Notes under the pieces: generated by a model
The model's input: only the letters and a program-made list of their open reading frames with translations
What the model was told of the DNA's origin: nothing
Database searches by the model: none
Source of the DNA: Combretum micranthum
Taxonomy: Eukaryota > Streptophyta > Magnoliopsida > Myrtales > Combretaceae
Assembly: GCA_024138025.1 (NCBI GenBank)
Contig: JAMXBD010000973.1
Coordinates: 248,001 to 312,000, forward strand
Direction of reading: 5' to 3'
DNA: 64,000 nt
Shown here: positions 32,604 through 45,329 of the stretch, piece after piece
Numbering within the stretch: position 1 is the stretch's first letter
Layout of the letters: each line of letters opens with the position of its first letter
Program-made: the position numbers and the translations under genes

Positions 32604-35600
32604 TGAAAAACCCCAAATATTCACTAAGATTAGAAATTGAGTTTAGATAGATTAAATGACTAAAATGAATTATAGGATATAATTAGACAAGTTGACTTAA
32701 TTTAATTAGCTAATAATTAAGTTGGTTTTGAGATTTGAAATTCCTAAAATCTCTAAACATGTTCTAAAAATGTTTAGATAATTCCTAGACTCTTGATTCT
32801 TAGCCTAAACGCTAATTCTTAAATCTCAGTAAAATTTGAGTTCATTTGCTTGAATAAAAATATCAGTTCTTAAACCCGAACTCAAATTAAATATCTTTGT
32901 ATCCAAAATAAATTCCTAAATTAAGTTCTTATTATAAGTTCTTAATTTGTAACCTATCGGTTCTAAAATCATCTTCTAAATACTTATGGAACTATAGATA
33001 TTGATCTGGTAGTTCTAAATCTAATACGTTATTTTGAAAATATATTTATATTTATCTTTTCTATTTTATATTTCTTTTGTTGCCTGCCTTTTTCTCTCTC
33101 TCTCTCTCTTTTCTTCTTATTCTTTTCCCGTATCCATTTCTTCTTCTCCTCCTTTCCTTTTTCTTTTTCTCTCAAATTCTTCTCTTCAAATCTCAAATTC
33201 AAGATGGAATAAAAGAGAATCAAGTTAGAAATGGGGATTTGAGAAGGAAATCAAGCTAGAAGTATAAAGAAAACTCAAGTGTGCATGTGTTCTTGATAGA
33301 TAAGTTTTCTATTTCAATTGATCTTTTACTTTAATTGTTCTTTATATGTTTATATGATGTATGGATGTTATAAATAAGTTAAAAGTGTTGTTTATATATG
33401 TATTTATTGGATTCATGGTTGATGGGAGTTGGGATTGTGATGAGGAAAATGATGAATTGAGAATAGAAGTTTGATGGAGTTGTTGGAAGTGTTGAAGCGT
33501 TTGAGTTGTTTAAAATGATATTTGAAGTGTTTGATATGTTGAAAGTAAAGTATATTCATGTTTGAAGTTGTATATGTGTTTAAAGATGATGTTTGAAGTT
33601 GATAAAAATGTTTTCAAAAGTCGTTTTTCAAAATAGCACGGGCTGTCAAAAAGACATTTTTGTGACAAGCCATGTCACAAAGCATGTCAAAGGCTTTTTC
33701 TTTGTAATTTTAAGTGACATTTTAGAGACATGGCCTGTCCCCAAGTCGTGTCGTTGGCTGTGGTGACATTGCCAGGTCGACATTTTGGAGACATGACTTG
33801 TCCCTTGGCCGTGTCCTTTGAAAAGTTGAATTTCCAGATTTGACATATTTTCGTATTTTCCATAACTTTTTCATCCGACCTCCGATTGAGGTGATTCAAG
33901 TTGCGTTGGAAATCTTAAAAAGAGATCTACAACTTTCATGCTTTAAGTTTTTACAAATTCGAAACTTATCGATGCTTAAATTTTGATTCTTTCCAGCTGC
34001 AACACTTTTCAAAACAAAGTCAAAAACTTGTTTTTGTTTGTTAAATGTGTTTTGCTTAGGAAATGGATCTTTTTGAGATAAAATGAGATAGATAAGTGAT
34101 ATTTGATGTGTTGAGTGAATCAATTCATGTAATTAAACATGGGGTAAGTAGATTTATAGATTTAACAAATAATTAGATTAAATCTAGAAGTTAGTTATAA
34201 AATGAACTTAGTTAACAAACTTAAGTTCAACTTGATTAAATAGACTTGAATGAGTTAAAATGAATTAGATTGAGTTAGTTTAACTATCTTTGACTTAGTT
34301 TTGAACTAAATGATTAAGGTTAATTAATTTATCTAAGTTTAAGTCAAGGTGAGTTCAAGTTGGCATAGGTTCCACATGTATAATGAATTAGTAATGAATC
34401 TAAGTTCAACTTGACTAAATGAGCTTGAATTAGCTAAAAGGAATTAGATTACTTAAATTAATCAACTTGAACTAGTTTTAGATTAAATGATTACTTCTAA
34501 TGAGTTTGAAATGACTGGATAAATAGCTTAAGTTCTTATATGATTTTGATGAAGTGGATGATTAGTTTAGTTTAGTTTCTTATACGAGCTCTTTTCTTAA
34601 CAGTGGTGGATATCTGATTTTATCTTCTGGATTATCTTATGAAATTTCCTTCCGAAGCTATGTTTGGATTTCATATTCAAGGTACGCAGTAACTTGCGTG
34701 ATGATTGATAGGATAGGCATCCTAAATGGATTAAAAACTTAAAGACGGTTTAATAATTGATGAGTGTTGATTTGTGTTTTATGCCGTTAAAATCCAATTC
34801 CTACGCCAGGTCATGTGTGAACCTAACGGCGACCCCTCATAGTTTGATGAGTTTGGGATGGAAGTTGGTATCTGGTTCGGGGAGCGGCAACTTGCTCGGT
34901 TTGAGCATGATAGATCTAGGCGCTTAGGCCACTCCTGTCATTTGAGATGACTTTCATTAAGTGGTACGGCGGGTAGTCGACGGGGGGTATAGATCGGCGA
35001 AAATTTATTTAAACTCGGTAGGAAGTACCATAGTTTAGTTCAAACGTTTATGAGAACGGGTGAACTATATTTTATGATATGGACTGAGTATAAATAGAGC
35101 TAAGTAACGGCTATTAACCCTGGAGGAAGCTACTTTTCTCTTTGACTTAACGATATCTAGGACGGTATGAGTACCCGAACTACTTATATCAACCCCCTGA
35201 GCGTCCGAGTGTTACTCAGGTTCCCTCGCGATCCCTGTTGTCCGGAGTTTGAATACTCCCGTGTTGATTTGTTTACTTTAAAGAAAGATAATAACTTGTG
35301 GTTGTTGCATTTGCATTTAGTTAAGCTCGTGTGTCACTTCGTGTGTGATTGTGTTGCTGTGTACTGGGCTCCGGCTCATTATTGTTGTTGTTATTCTTTT
35401 TACAGGAATTGTGATTGTTGATGATGATGATGAGACGATGACTTGATGATGATGAGTTTGATGGTGATGATGATTGATGTGATGATGTTTGTCCCGGGTT
35501 TTGAGCGATTATGAAGATATGGGAGAATGAGTGAGTGTGATAGGATCGAGATATTAATTGTATTTTGATTCTTCTTTTGTTTTATTTTGTAAGAGGACTG

Positions 35601-35941
35601 GATTTATTTATAAATTAGTATTTTCATTTAAGGGCTTGTTAGTGCCCGTGTTTTTGTAAATAATCTATTGTAAATATTTATCTAACTGAAAGTTTTCCAC
35701 TAGTAATAGTGAAAGTTCGAAATGCTTTTATGTAGAAATGTTTTTATTAAAGTTTATTTTTCCGCTGCTAAATCCAGTTATCTAAAAACCTAACTAAACG
35801 ATTTCATAACTTAAAATCGGATAGCAATGTTCAACATAAACACCTTCTTTTAAGACAACCTTACGTATAATTCGCAAGAGTTATACGTGGTTGGGGACTT
35901 GGTGTGCTTAATTTGAGGATTGAGCATGTCGGGTCTTTACA
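32604..35941 (+). repeat. 5' LTR of the LARD
   Basis: It begins TGAAAAACCCC and ends GGGTCTTTACA. Inside, in order: an AT-rich start, a TC-rich leader-like tract near 33090-33200, dyad-word repeats of about 63 bases (33653-33850), the conserved CCATAACTT...AGATCTACAACTTTC block (33859-33940), and a TATAAATAG-like word near 35090. Confidence 0.93.
33653..33850 (+). repeat. 63-base dyad-word repeats in the LARD 5' LTR
   Basis: GACATTTT-type starts at 33653, 33715, 33779 and 33842 give spacings of 62, 64 and 63. Each unit carries GACATG..TGTC complementary words such as GAGACATGGCCTGTCC. The array recurs at about 39137-39330 in the 3' LTR. Confidence 0.75.
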
Positions 35942-35943
35942 GA

Positions 35944-35955
35944 TGGTATCAGAGC
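35944..35955 (+). other. Primer-binding site of the LARD
   Basis: TGGTATCAGAGC, two bases after the 5' LTR, is complementary to the 3' end of initiator methionine tRNA. Confidence 0.93.
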
Positions 35956-38076
35956 AATGTTTATCTTGAACATTGCCTTTTTCATAATGAATTAGGAATC
36001 GTTTAGAATCGGTGAGTTGAGTGCGGGAAAGCTTGGGGATCCGATTTGTTTGTTTGCTTGTTTATTGTTTCTTGTTGTTTGATAAACCATTAGTTAGTAG
36101 TTAATAAAAATAATTTGGTCTCACTAAAATTAATCAACTTGGATTAAATTTATTTTCTGTTGATATCTGAAAATGAGCTTAAATGAGCTTTGCATGATTT
36201 CTATGTGTTGTTTATACATATATACATGTTTCTTTTAAATCGATTTGGCTTATAGTATATTTGTGAATGCTATGAGGTATATGTGTGTTTGATGTAATGT
36301 ATACATGTATGTTTATTATGTAATTTTGTTATAATTGTGAGAGTATGTTTAATGCTTGCCTATAAAATGAACATTGCATGATTCCTATGCGTTGTTTATG
36401 TATATATAGTTTCTTTTATATTGACTTCTTTTATAATGTAATGGTGAATGCTATGTGATATATATATATATATATATGCATGTGTGTTTTGTTTGTAATA
36501 TAATTGTGAGTGCTTGTTTAATGCTTGCTTGTAAATTGAAATTAACTCAATTTTGGCTAAATGTAAATAGCATAAATGATTTAGACAAACACTAGGATTT
36601 ATTCCCCTAAATCCTTTAAAATTTGAAAATAGACTTTAAGTGATTGATGTATGTGTTTTGCATAAATGTTTTTGTTTAAATAAAATTTGATAGACTATAA
36701 TAGGAATTTCCTTTCTTCCTCTCTTAAGTGAAATTTGTTGATATGTTGACAAATGAAGAGAATCAAATAGAAAAGAAAATTTGAAATATCAAATCGACCT
36801 TTACATATCAAATTTATATATGTGAGAGATATAAATTAAATCAAGTAGAAAAGAAAACTCAAAATGAAAGAATAATCCAAATTACAAGTAGATTGGAAAG
36901 TAAATTTCAACCTTCCAAACTCTATTAATATGACAACATATTTATCGAAAATCTAATGATATAGCAAAACCGAAACTTCAAATTGACTATCAAATCTAAA
37001 TCAAATACAAGTTTCTTCCAAAATCAAAAGATTAAAATGGGATAATTGACGAAATATCCTAATGTATCACTGGTAAAAGTGTTCAAGAAATTTCAAAAGT
37101 CAATGTCATATCAAATGGAAACAAGATTTGAAATCCTAAAACACTGAATAGATAACTATTTATTATCGATTCCATATTCTCGATCCAAAATAAAAATTGA
37201 TTCCATATATATGTGCGACCAAAATGACATGAGACGTCTTGATTACTACCATATCAAGATGAATACCAAACATAACATCTTTGATCATTAAAAGAATATG
37301 GATACTGTATGTTTCATATGCAAATTGACATATATATGCAAGTGAGAATGGAATAGTGAGTTTATAACTCTCATTGTTGAGTCGTGTTGTTATGTCTTTT
37401 GTGTTGTGTCGTTGTGTGTTATCTCAAGGTGAGAGACACACTTGGGTCAGAGTCGTTTGTTGTTTTTGTTTTTGTTTGAGTTTGAGTTTGAGTCTTCTTA
37501 AAATCGAGTCAATGGAGGGTTAAAATCGCTAAACTAATTCCTATTGCTTTATATATTTTGAAGTTGCATGGAAAATCAGTTGAGTAAGTTAAAGAGACAT
37601 TAAAGTTTCCAAAATCTTAAAATCAAAACATGAACAAATGATTTTCAAGAAAAGAATGAAATCAATGTAACTTAAATTTCAAAATGTTTCTTCAAATGGA
37701 AATGAAAATGAAAAGAAAGTTCCAAATATAAGTGATCAAGGAAAAATGATTCAAAATCCCAATATGTTTTCCGAAATCAAAGATAATGAAAAATATCCAA
37801 TAGAACTTCAAAATCCTTTTGACAATAATCATATATAACTAGAATTTGGAATTTATATATGTTTTCCAAATAATTCAAAATGAAGAAGTATAAGAATAAA
37901 ATTCAAAGAAAATGATCAAAGTGCGCAACAGAAGCGTAATGGAACCATAAAGATTAAGTAAAAGTCTTAAAATGATAAAAGGTTTTTGAGATAACAAAGT
38001 TAAAAAAAAAAAAAAAAAAGATATGATATGTCTCTATCAACAAAACTCAAGTGAATTTCGAGGACGAAATTCTTGT
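35956..38076 (+). other. Non-coding internal domain of the LARD
   Basis: No ORF of 60 codons or more lies on either strand. The sequence is A-rich, with several partly repeated segments (for example TGAATGCTATG..TATATG at 36266 and 36446), a (TA)n run near 36460-36477 and a run of about 17 A at 38003-38019. There are no gag, protease, reverse transcriptase, RNase H or integrase motifs. A packaging role for part of it is only inferred. Confidence 0.8.
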
Positions 38077-38089
38077 AAGGTGGGAAGAA
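38077..38089 (+). other. Polypurine tract of the LARD
   Basis: AAGGTGGGAAGAA directly precedes the 3' LTR. Confidence 0.85.
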
Positions 38090-41000
38090 TGAAATACCCC
38101 AAATATTCACTAAGATTAGAAATTGAGTTTAGATAGATTAAATGACTAAAATGAATTATAGGATATAATTAGACAAGTTGACTTAATTTAATTAGCTAAT
38201 AATTAAGTTGGTTTTGAGATTTGAAATTCCTAAAATCTCTAAACATGTTCTAAAAATGTTTAGATAATTCCTAGACTCTTGATTCTTAGCCTAAACGCTA
38301 ATTCTTAAATCTCAGTAAAATTTGAGTTCATTTGCTTGAATAAAAATATCAGTTCTTAAACCCGAACTCAAATTAAATATCTTTGTATCCAAAATAAATT
38401 CCTAAATTAAGTTCTTATTATAAGTTCTTAATTTGTAACCTATCGGTTCTAAAATCATCTTCTAAATACTTATGGAACTATAGATATTGATCTGGTAGTT
38501 CTAAATCTAATACGTTATTTTGAAAATATATTTATATTTATCTTTTCTATTTTATATTTCTTTTGTTGCCTGCCTTTTTCTCTCTCTCTCTCTTTTCTTC
38601 TTATTCTTTTCCCGTATCCATTTCTTCTTCTCTCCTTTCCTTTTTCTTTTTCTCTCAAATTCTTCTCTTCAAATCTCAAATTCAAGATGGAATAAAAGAG
38701 AATCAAGTTAGAAATGGGGATTTGAGAAGGAAATCAAGCTAGAAGTATAAAGAAAACTCAAGTGTGCATGTGTTCTTAGATAGATAAGTTTTCTATTTCA
38801 ATTCATCTTTTACTTTAATTGTTCTTTATATGTTTATATAATGTATGGATGTTATAAATAAGTTAAAAGCGTGTTTATATATGTATTTATTGGATTCATG
38901 GTTGATGGGAGTTGGGATTGTGATGAGGAAAATGATGAATTGAGAATAGAAGTTTGATGGAGTTGTTGGAAGTGTTGAAGCGTTTGAGTTGTTTAAAATG
39001 ATATTTGAAGTGTTTGATATGTTGAAAGTAAAGTATATTCATGTTTGAAGTTGTATATGTGTTTAAAGATGATGTTTGAAGTTGATAAAAATGTTTTCAA
39101 AAGTCGTTTTTCAAAAGAGCACGGGCTGTCAAAAAGACATTTTTGTGACAAGCCATGTCACAAAGCATGTCAAAGGCTTTTTCTTTGTAATTTTAAGTGA
39201 CATTTTAGAGACATGGCCTGTCCCCAAGTCGTGTCGTTGGCTGTGGTGACATTGCCAGGTCGACATTTTGGAGACATGACTTGTCCCTTGGCCGTGTCCT
39301 TTGAAAAGTTGAATTTCCAGATTTGACATATTTTCGTGTTTTGGCCATAACTTTTTCATCCGACCTCCGATTGAGGTGATTCAAGTTGCGTTGGAAATCT
39401 TAAAAAGAGATCTACAACTTTCATGCTTTAAGTTTTTACAAATTCGAAACTTATCGATGCTTAAATTTTGATTCTTTCCAGCTGCAACACTTTTCAAAAC
39501 AAAGTCAAAAACTTGTTTTTGTTTGTTAAATGTGTTTTGCTTAGGAAATGGATCTTTTTGAGATAAAATGAGATAGATAAGTGATATTTGATGTGTTGAG
39601 TGAATCAATTCATGTAATTAAACATGGGGTAAGTAGATTTATAGATTTAACAAATAATTAGATTAAATCTAGAAGTTAGTTATAAAATGAACTTAGTTAA
39701 CAAACTTAAGTTCAACTTGATTAAATAGACTTGAATGAGTTAAAATGAATTAGATTGAGTTAGTTTAACTATCTTTGACTTAGTTTTGAACTAAATGATT
39801 AAGGTTAATTAATTTATCTAAGTTTAAGTCAAGGTGAGTTCAAGTTGGCATAGGTTCCACATGTATAATGAATTAGTAATGAATCTAAGTTCAACTTGAC
39901 TAAATGAGCTTGAATTAGCTAAAAGGAATTAGATTACTTAAATTAATCAACTTGAACTAGTTTTAGATTAAATGATTACTTCTAATGAGTTTGAAATGAC
40001 TGGATAAATAGCTTAAGTTCTTATATGATTTTGATGAAGTGGATGATTAGTTTAGTTTAGTTTCTTATACGAGCTCTTTTCTTAACAGTGGTGGATATCT
40101 GATTTTATCTTCTGGATTATCTTATGAAATTTCCTTCCGAAGCTATGTTTGGATTTCATATTCAAGGTACGCAGTAACTTGCGTGATGATTGATAGGATA
40201 GGCATCCTAAATGGATTAAAAACTTAAAGACGGTTTAATAATTGATGAGTGTTGATTTGTGTTTTATGCCGTTAAAATCCAATTCCTACGCCAGGTCATG
40301 TGTGAACCTAACGGCGACCCCTCATAGTTTGATGAGTTTGGGATGGAAGTTGGTATCTGGTTCGGGGAGCGGCAACTTGCTCGGTTTGAGCATGATAGAT
40401 CTAGGCGCTTAGGCCACTCCTGTCATTTGAGATGACTTTCATTAAGTGGTACGGCGGGTAGTCGACGGGGGGTATAGATCGGCGAAAATTTATTTAAACT
40501 CGGTAGGAAGTACCATAGTTTAGTTCAAACGTTTATGAGAACGGGTGAACTATATTTTATGATATGGACTGAGTATAAATAGAGCTAAGTAACGGCTATT
40601 AACCCTGGAGGAAGCTACTTTTCTCTTTGACTTAACGATATCTAGGACGGTATGAGTACCCGAACTACTTATATCAACCCCCTGAGCGTCCGAGTGTTAC
40701 TCAGGTTCCCTCGCGATCCCTGTTGTCCGGAGTTTGAATACTCCCGTGTTGATTTGTTTACTTTAAAGAAAGATAATAACTTGTGGTTGTTGCATTTGCA
40801 TTTAGTTAAGCTCGTGTGTCACTTCGTGTGTGATTGTGTTGCTGTGTACTGGGCTCCGGCTCATTATTGTTGTTGTTATTCTTTTTACAGGAATTGTGAT
40901 TGTTGATGATGATGATGAGACGATGACTTGATGATGATGAGTTCGATGGTGATGATGATTGATGTGATGATGTTTGTCCCGGGTTTTGAGCGATTATGAA

Positions 41001-41428
41001 GATATGGGAGAATGAGTGAAGTGTGATAGGATCGAGATATTAATTGTATTTTGATTCTTCTTTTGTTTTATTTTGTAAGAGGACTGGATTTATTTATAAA
41101 TTAGTATTTTCATTTAAGGGCTTGTTAGTGCCCGTGTTTTTGTAAATAATCTATTGTAAATATTTATCTAACTGAAAGTTTTTCCACTAGTAATAGTGAA
41201 AGTTCGAAATGCTTTTATGTAGAAATGTTTTTATTAAAGTTTATTTTTCCGCTGCTAAATCCAGTTATCTAAAAACCTAACTAAACGATTTCATAACTTA
41301 AAATCGGATAGCAATGTTCAACATAAACACCTTCTTTTAAGACAACCTTACGTATAATTCGCAAGAGTTATACGTGGTTGGGGACTTGGTGTGCTTAATT
41401 TGAGGATTGAGCATGTCGGGTCTTTACA
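38090..41428 (+). repeat. 3' LTR of the LARD
   Basis: Nearly identical to 32604-35941. Visible differences include TGAAATACCCC against TGAAAAACCCC at the start, a CT-run length change near 38585, TTTGGCCATAAC against TTTCCATAAC near 39341 and a few single-base changes. Confidence 0.93.
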
Positions 41429-42845
41429 AATATATAATTGAAGTATGGTTTTTAATGCATTTTAGAGACGTGGTCAAGCAATGTATCATGGATTCAAATC
41501 AGCTGGTCTAGAGCAGATTGGAATGAAATTCGAGGAGGTATATTGTGTGATTACTTTTCGCTCGAATAAAAATTATATAAAAATAATTATCAAAATATCA
41601 ATATAAAATCTTATATATCTTATGTGATATTGTTATTTACATGTGATAACGAATAAATCGCATGTAGTATGTACGGTTTATGTATTAACATAAATCACAG
41701 ACACTAAATGATTCATGTATAAAATTATCTCACTAGTATTTAGATAATTTTTTCTTTAAAATTAGTAAACATATGCTCCATCCTATAAAAATCTCTGCCA
41801 ATCTTAATTTATATATATATATATTTTAAGCTTTAAAATTATAATTTATTCTATTATATATGAAAATTATCTTAAAATATGTATCCTATAAAATCTATAG
41901 ACCTATAGAATACATATAAGAAACTTATATTCTATAAAACATATAAATTTTTTTACTAGACCTTTCCGGTATTAAATTTTCGAAGTAGGATGTCCAATGA
42001 TCTATCATTTTTTTCATGTAGTTATAACTAATACATCCACTAATTTGGTAATTTTTAACAACTAAATCACTTATTTATTACTTCTCCAAAATACACGTCC
42101 CAACTTTAAATAATTTATTGTGGAATGCTTTTACAAAATTGCAATATATCAAGATCCAAATAACCCCTCAATTTTGAAGTTAATACTGATACATCCACAA
42201 ACTGTTAATTGTAAACAATAAATTAAATTTTAACAAATTGAAAAATAACCTCCAAAGGTTACAATAATATCTCTAAACTTGTCCTCGGTATGAGAATATT
42301 ATTGAATTTATCAAAGTGTACTTAAACACATTTAAATTTTAATCTTCGTGCACTTTTTAACTGAAAGATAAACATTCTTTCTGATATTAATTTATTAAAA
42401 TTTGGAGGCTATTTGCAATTTTTCAAAGTTCAGGAATATTATCCTCGTTGACGCGCTACATTTTCTCCTAAGACAAGACATAGCACCCAATCCATTAATG
42501 GTATTTTTATTAATATGATTTTCCTATGAAAAAAATAAATAAATTAGACCACCAATAAACAAACTTCTTATAATTTTAAATGTATATATTAAGTTAAAAG
42601 TATTATATTTTATTCTGTTCAATGTTATCACCTAATATTTTCCATAAGATGGATATATAATACATTCCATCTATAACCTATCTAACCAAAAGTATATATT
42701 TCAAGTAGGTTGTAGGTATAGGATATGAAGGAATTATATTTTATATCCTATCCTATAAAAATAAGCTCTAAAAGTTAAAAATGATGTGTACCTTACAATA
42801 CTCAAAAACCTCTGTAAAAGCTTCATGAGCAGGTCATGGACAGTT

Positions 42846-44497
42846 CCACACCATAATCTTGGGTAATTCCAACTATTTGGGGAAAAGAAGATAGATAAGA
42901 TACACACATTTAAAGGTTTTGCATAGAAAAGTGGACCTGTTTTAAAATATATTAAAATATCAAAAGAAAATATACTGCAAACAGCCTGCCCTAATAAATC
43001 CTTTGTTTTCCCAGTCTGTGTATATTGGGCTGTACAGGATTAAAATTTGCAGCTTAACATGAAGAAACACTCACAGAAGCAAAGCTAACCATAATGATAT
43101 GATCTACCAATTCTTTACTCAGAGTGGTCGTCCTTGAACCATTTTTTATCGGGGTATGCCAAATAGAATTATGGGATTACATGTAGGACTACAAAAGTCA
43201 TATAATCCTATTTGGTATATTATCAATATAGAGTGTTGTCAAAAATAAAAAATATCTCTTTTTTCTCATTTCTTGGACAATGAAAAGCGTAATTCCTATT
43301 TTAATTTAGTTTGTCTCAAATTAGAAATTATTATGCTATGATGCTTAACCTCTTTAAGTTGTATCTTTCAAGAAACATATATATATATATATATAATTAA
43401 ACTGTGTACCCATTTTAAGGGACATATGTATTATTCACGTTTAGCCTTCGAGTGGGCTGCGCTATAAAGATTGTGTGTTAGGTGAGGTTTCTCCTTTTGG
43501 TTTACAACGGAAAAATGTGCCTAAAGCTATATATTATGATATACCTTTTGGATTTAAGTGTAGAAGCGTTGATTTAGTTAAATATATTTTTGAAGTCACT
43601 CTTTTTTTTTTTTTTTAATGCTTTCACCAGAAGTGGTTACGTTATTTATGATGTAAAGAGTAGATTAGTATAAAAATATCTTCGTATTTTATTTTATATA
43701 TAAATTTTTAAGCATTAAATTTTAATTCATCCTATAATATATAGAAATTATCTCAAAAATCATGTGCTATAAAATATATAGACCTATAGATACATGATAT
43801 TATGTAAAACTTATATGTTGAAGAACCTATACTTTTTTTTATTACTTTTTTACAATATTTAATAATGATTTAATTTTTTTCATGTAGCTATAACTAGCAC
43901 ATCCACTAATTTGGTGATTTTCAACAAGTAAATCACATGTTTGGTATTTCTTAAAGGACATACATCCTAACTTCAACTAATAAATTATGAAATGCTATTA
44001 AAAAACTATAATATATTATACGAGATCTAAATAACCTCTCAATTTTGGCTTCAATATAACATCTTAAACTTTAATATAGTGGCAAATAACTCCAAAGATT
44101 GTAAAGACTCTCTAAACTATCTTTAGTATAAGAATATTATTGAATTTATTAATGTATGTTTTAACACTACTTAACTTTTTTTTTTTTTTCACTTCTTATC
44201 TGAATAATAAACTTAGTTTGCCCCCATCAACTTATTAAAATATGGGGGCTATTAGCGATCTTCGAAAGTGCAGGACTATTATCCTTGTTGACGGAGTTAT
44301 TTAATTTTCTCTTAAGACAAAATATAGCACCAAATCCATTAATGGTCTTTTCATTAATATAAGATTTTTCTATGAAAAATTAAGGCCACAAATAGATAAG
44401 ACTTCAGATATTTTCAAATATGTACTGAGTTAAAAATATTCTATTTTATTTTGTTCATTGTTATCAATTAATATGATTCATAAGATGGATATATAAT
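42846..44497 (+). repeat. Tandem unit copy 3 (about 1.65 kb, 3' truncated)
   Basis: Landmarks: AATCTTGGGTAATTCC at 42856, GGGACATATGTATTATTCACG at 43419, GTGTAGAAGCGTTGATTTAG at 43557, a TTTCATGTAGCTATAACTAG block near 43877 and CTTGTTGACGGAG near 44284. The match with copy 2 fades after ATAAGATGGATATATAATA near 44495. It is interrupted only by short simple repeats ((TA)n near 43378, T-runs near 43600). Confidence 0.7.
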
Positions 44498-45329
44498 ATG
44501 TAAAGTACAAATAATTAATTCATAATGAAGGGTAGAATTGTAATATAGTGATATATAAAAGGTATTTGTGTCCTTGAATAGATCAATTTGATCATGAGAA
44601 AATCACGTGCGAATGATCGGACGAATTTGGCTTAGGCCGGCATTTAAGCTGCCAGCCTTGAATCCTTAGCCACCGGCCTAAGTAGTATGGACGACGGCCT
44701 AAACTTTGGCATTGAAGCTTCGAGAAAAACTAAGGAAAATAGTCCTACATTGGACTAAAGGCCGCCGACGTAACTAGATAAGTCGCTGGCATAAGTCGCT
44801 AAGCCACCGGCCTACAGTGGCGTTTTTCGTAGGTTAGGGTTGCGTTTTTCCAAAATCAACTCTCTCTATAAATGGAACCTAGACCCCACGACTTTGTCAT
44901 ACCTTTTCCTTAGCAAAACTCAAGGTATGTGGGTCTAATCTTGGTCTTTTTCAATTTCTTTCCTTATATAGATAAATCTAATTCTAGTTTTGTATACGAT
45001 TGAAGGAGATTCAAAAATCTATTGGAGGAAACCCTAAAGCAGATTCTGATAGTTTCAGTTTCAAATCAAAGTAAAGGTAAGATCTCTATCAAAGCCTCGT
45101 AGTTTCTGAGATTAATAGATTATAGGAATATGATTATAGCGATAGTAAATTACTTATGACAGGAGATTGATTGAACGAATTAGGGTTCTGTTGCAAGAAA
45201 GATCTGTGAGTTCTAGGTAAATATAAACCCGTTCTATCTCTGTGGATATAAAGTTATGAACTTTCATAGTCGTTTTGATGATTGCATATATATATGTATG
45301 TGTTGTGAAGGGAATTTTACATGTAAATT
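44498..45329 (+). repeat. LTR- or promoter-like segment with GGCCTA / TAGGCC words
   Basis: 44610-44830 repeats complementary words: TTAGGCCGGCA at 44631, CCACCGGCCTAAGT near 44671, AAGGCCGCCGACG near 44759 and CCACCGGCCTACAG near 44805. CTCTCTATAAATGGAACC near 44862-44880 is a good TATA box followed by a leader-like stretch and several GT...AG-like sites. The layout resembles the U3/R part of a Gypsy LTR, but I found no LTR ends. A truncated LTR or an old promoter fragment are both possible. Confidence 0.35.

Larger units (their letters stand above)
32604..41428 (+). mobile_element. Young non-autonomous Tekay-type LTR retrotransposon (LARD, 8825 bp)
   Basis: The LTRs, 32604-35941 (3338 bp) and 38090-41428 (3339 bp), differ by only a dozen or so substitutions and small indels that I could count. 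AATAT is repeated at 32599-32603 and 41429-41433 as a perfect 5-base target duplication. There is an initiator-Met primer-binding site and a polypurine tract. Upstream of the latter, TTCGAGGACGAAATTCTTG is a sequence I associate with Tekay/Del Gypsy elements. The 2.15 kb interior has no gag or pol, so it must have been mobilised in trans. The short ORFs in the LTRs are not genes: they occur in both LTRs and are low-complexity or unrelated to retroelement proteins. Confidence 0.93.
31910..42845 (+). repeat. Tandem unit copy 2 (about 2.1 kb without the LARD)
   Basis: Same landmark order as copy 1: AATCTTGGGTAATT at 31921, GGGACATATGCATTATTCACG at 32463, GTGTAGAAGCATCGATTTAG at 32574, then after the LARD the AATTGAAGTATGG word at 41436, TGTCCAATGATCTATC near 41991, CTCGTTGACGCGC near 42443 and GGATATGAAGGAATTATATT near 42720. 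Non-coding. Confidence 0.75.

Noticed and set aside
33034..33228. Ser/Leu/Phe-rich ORFs in the LARD LTRs (also 38520-38711 and the antisense Lys/Glu-rich ones)
   Set aside because: Translation of a TC-rich tract. Repeat-length changes between the two LTRs shift them, as expected for non-coding DNA.
35167..35421. 84-codon ORF present in both LARD LTRs (also 40652-40906)
   Set aside because: It is identical in both LTRs only because the LTRs are nearly identical. It lies in the U5-like part, with no domain resemblance and no initiation context.
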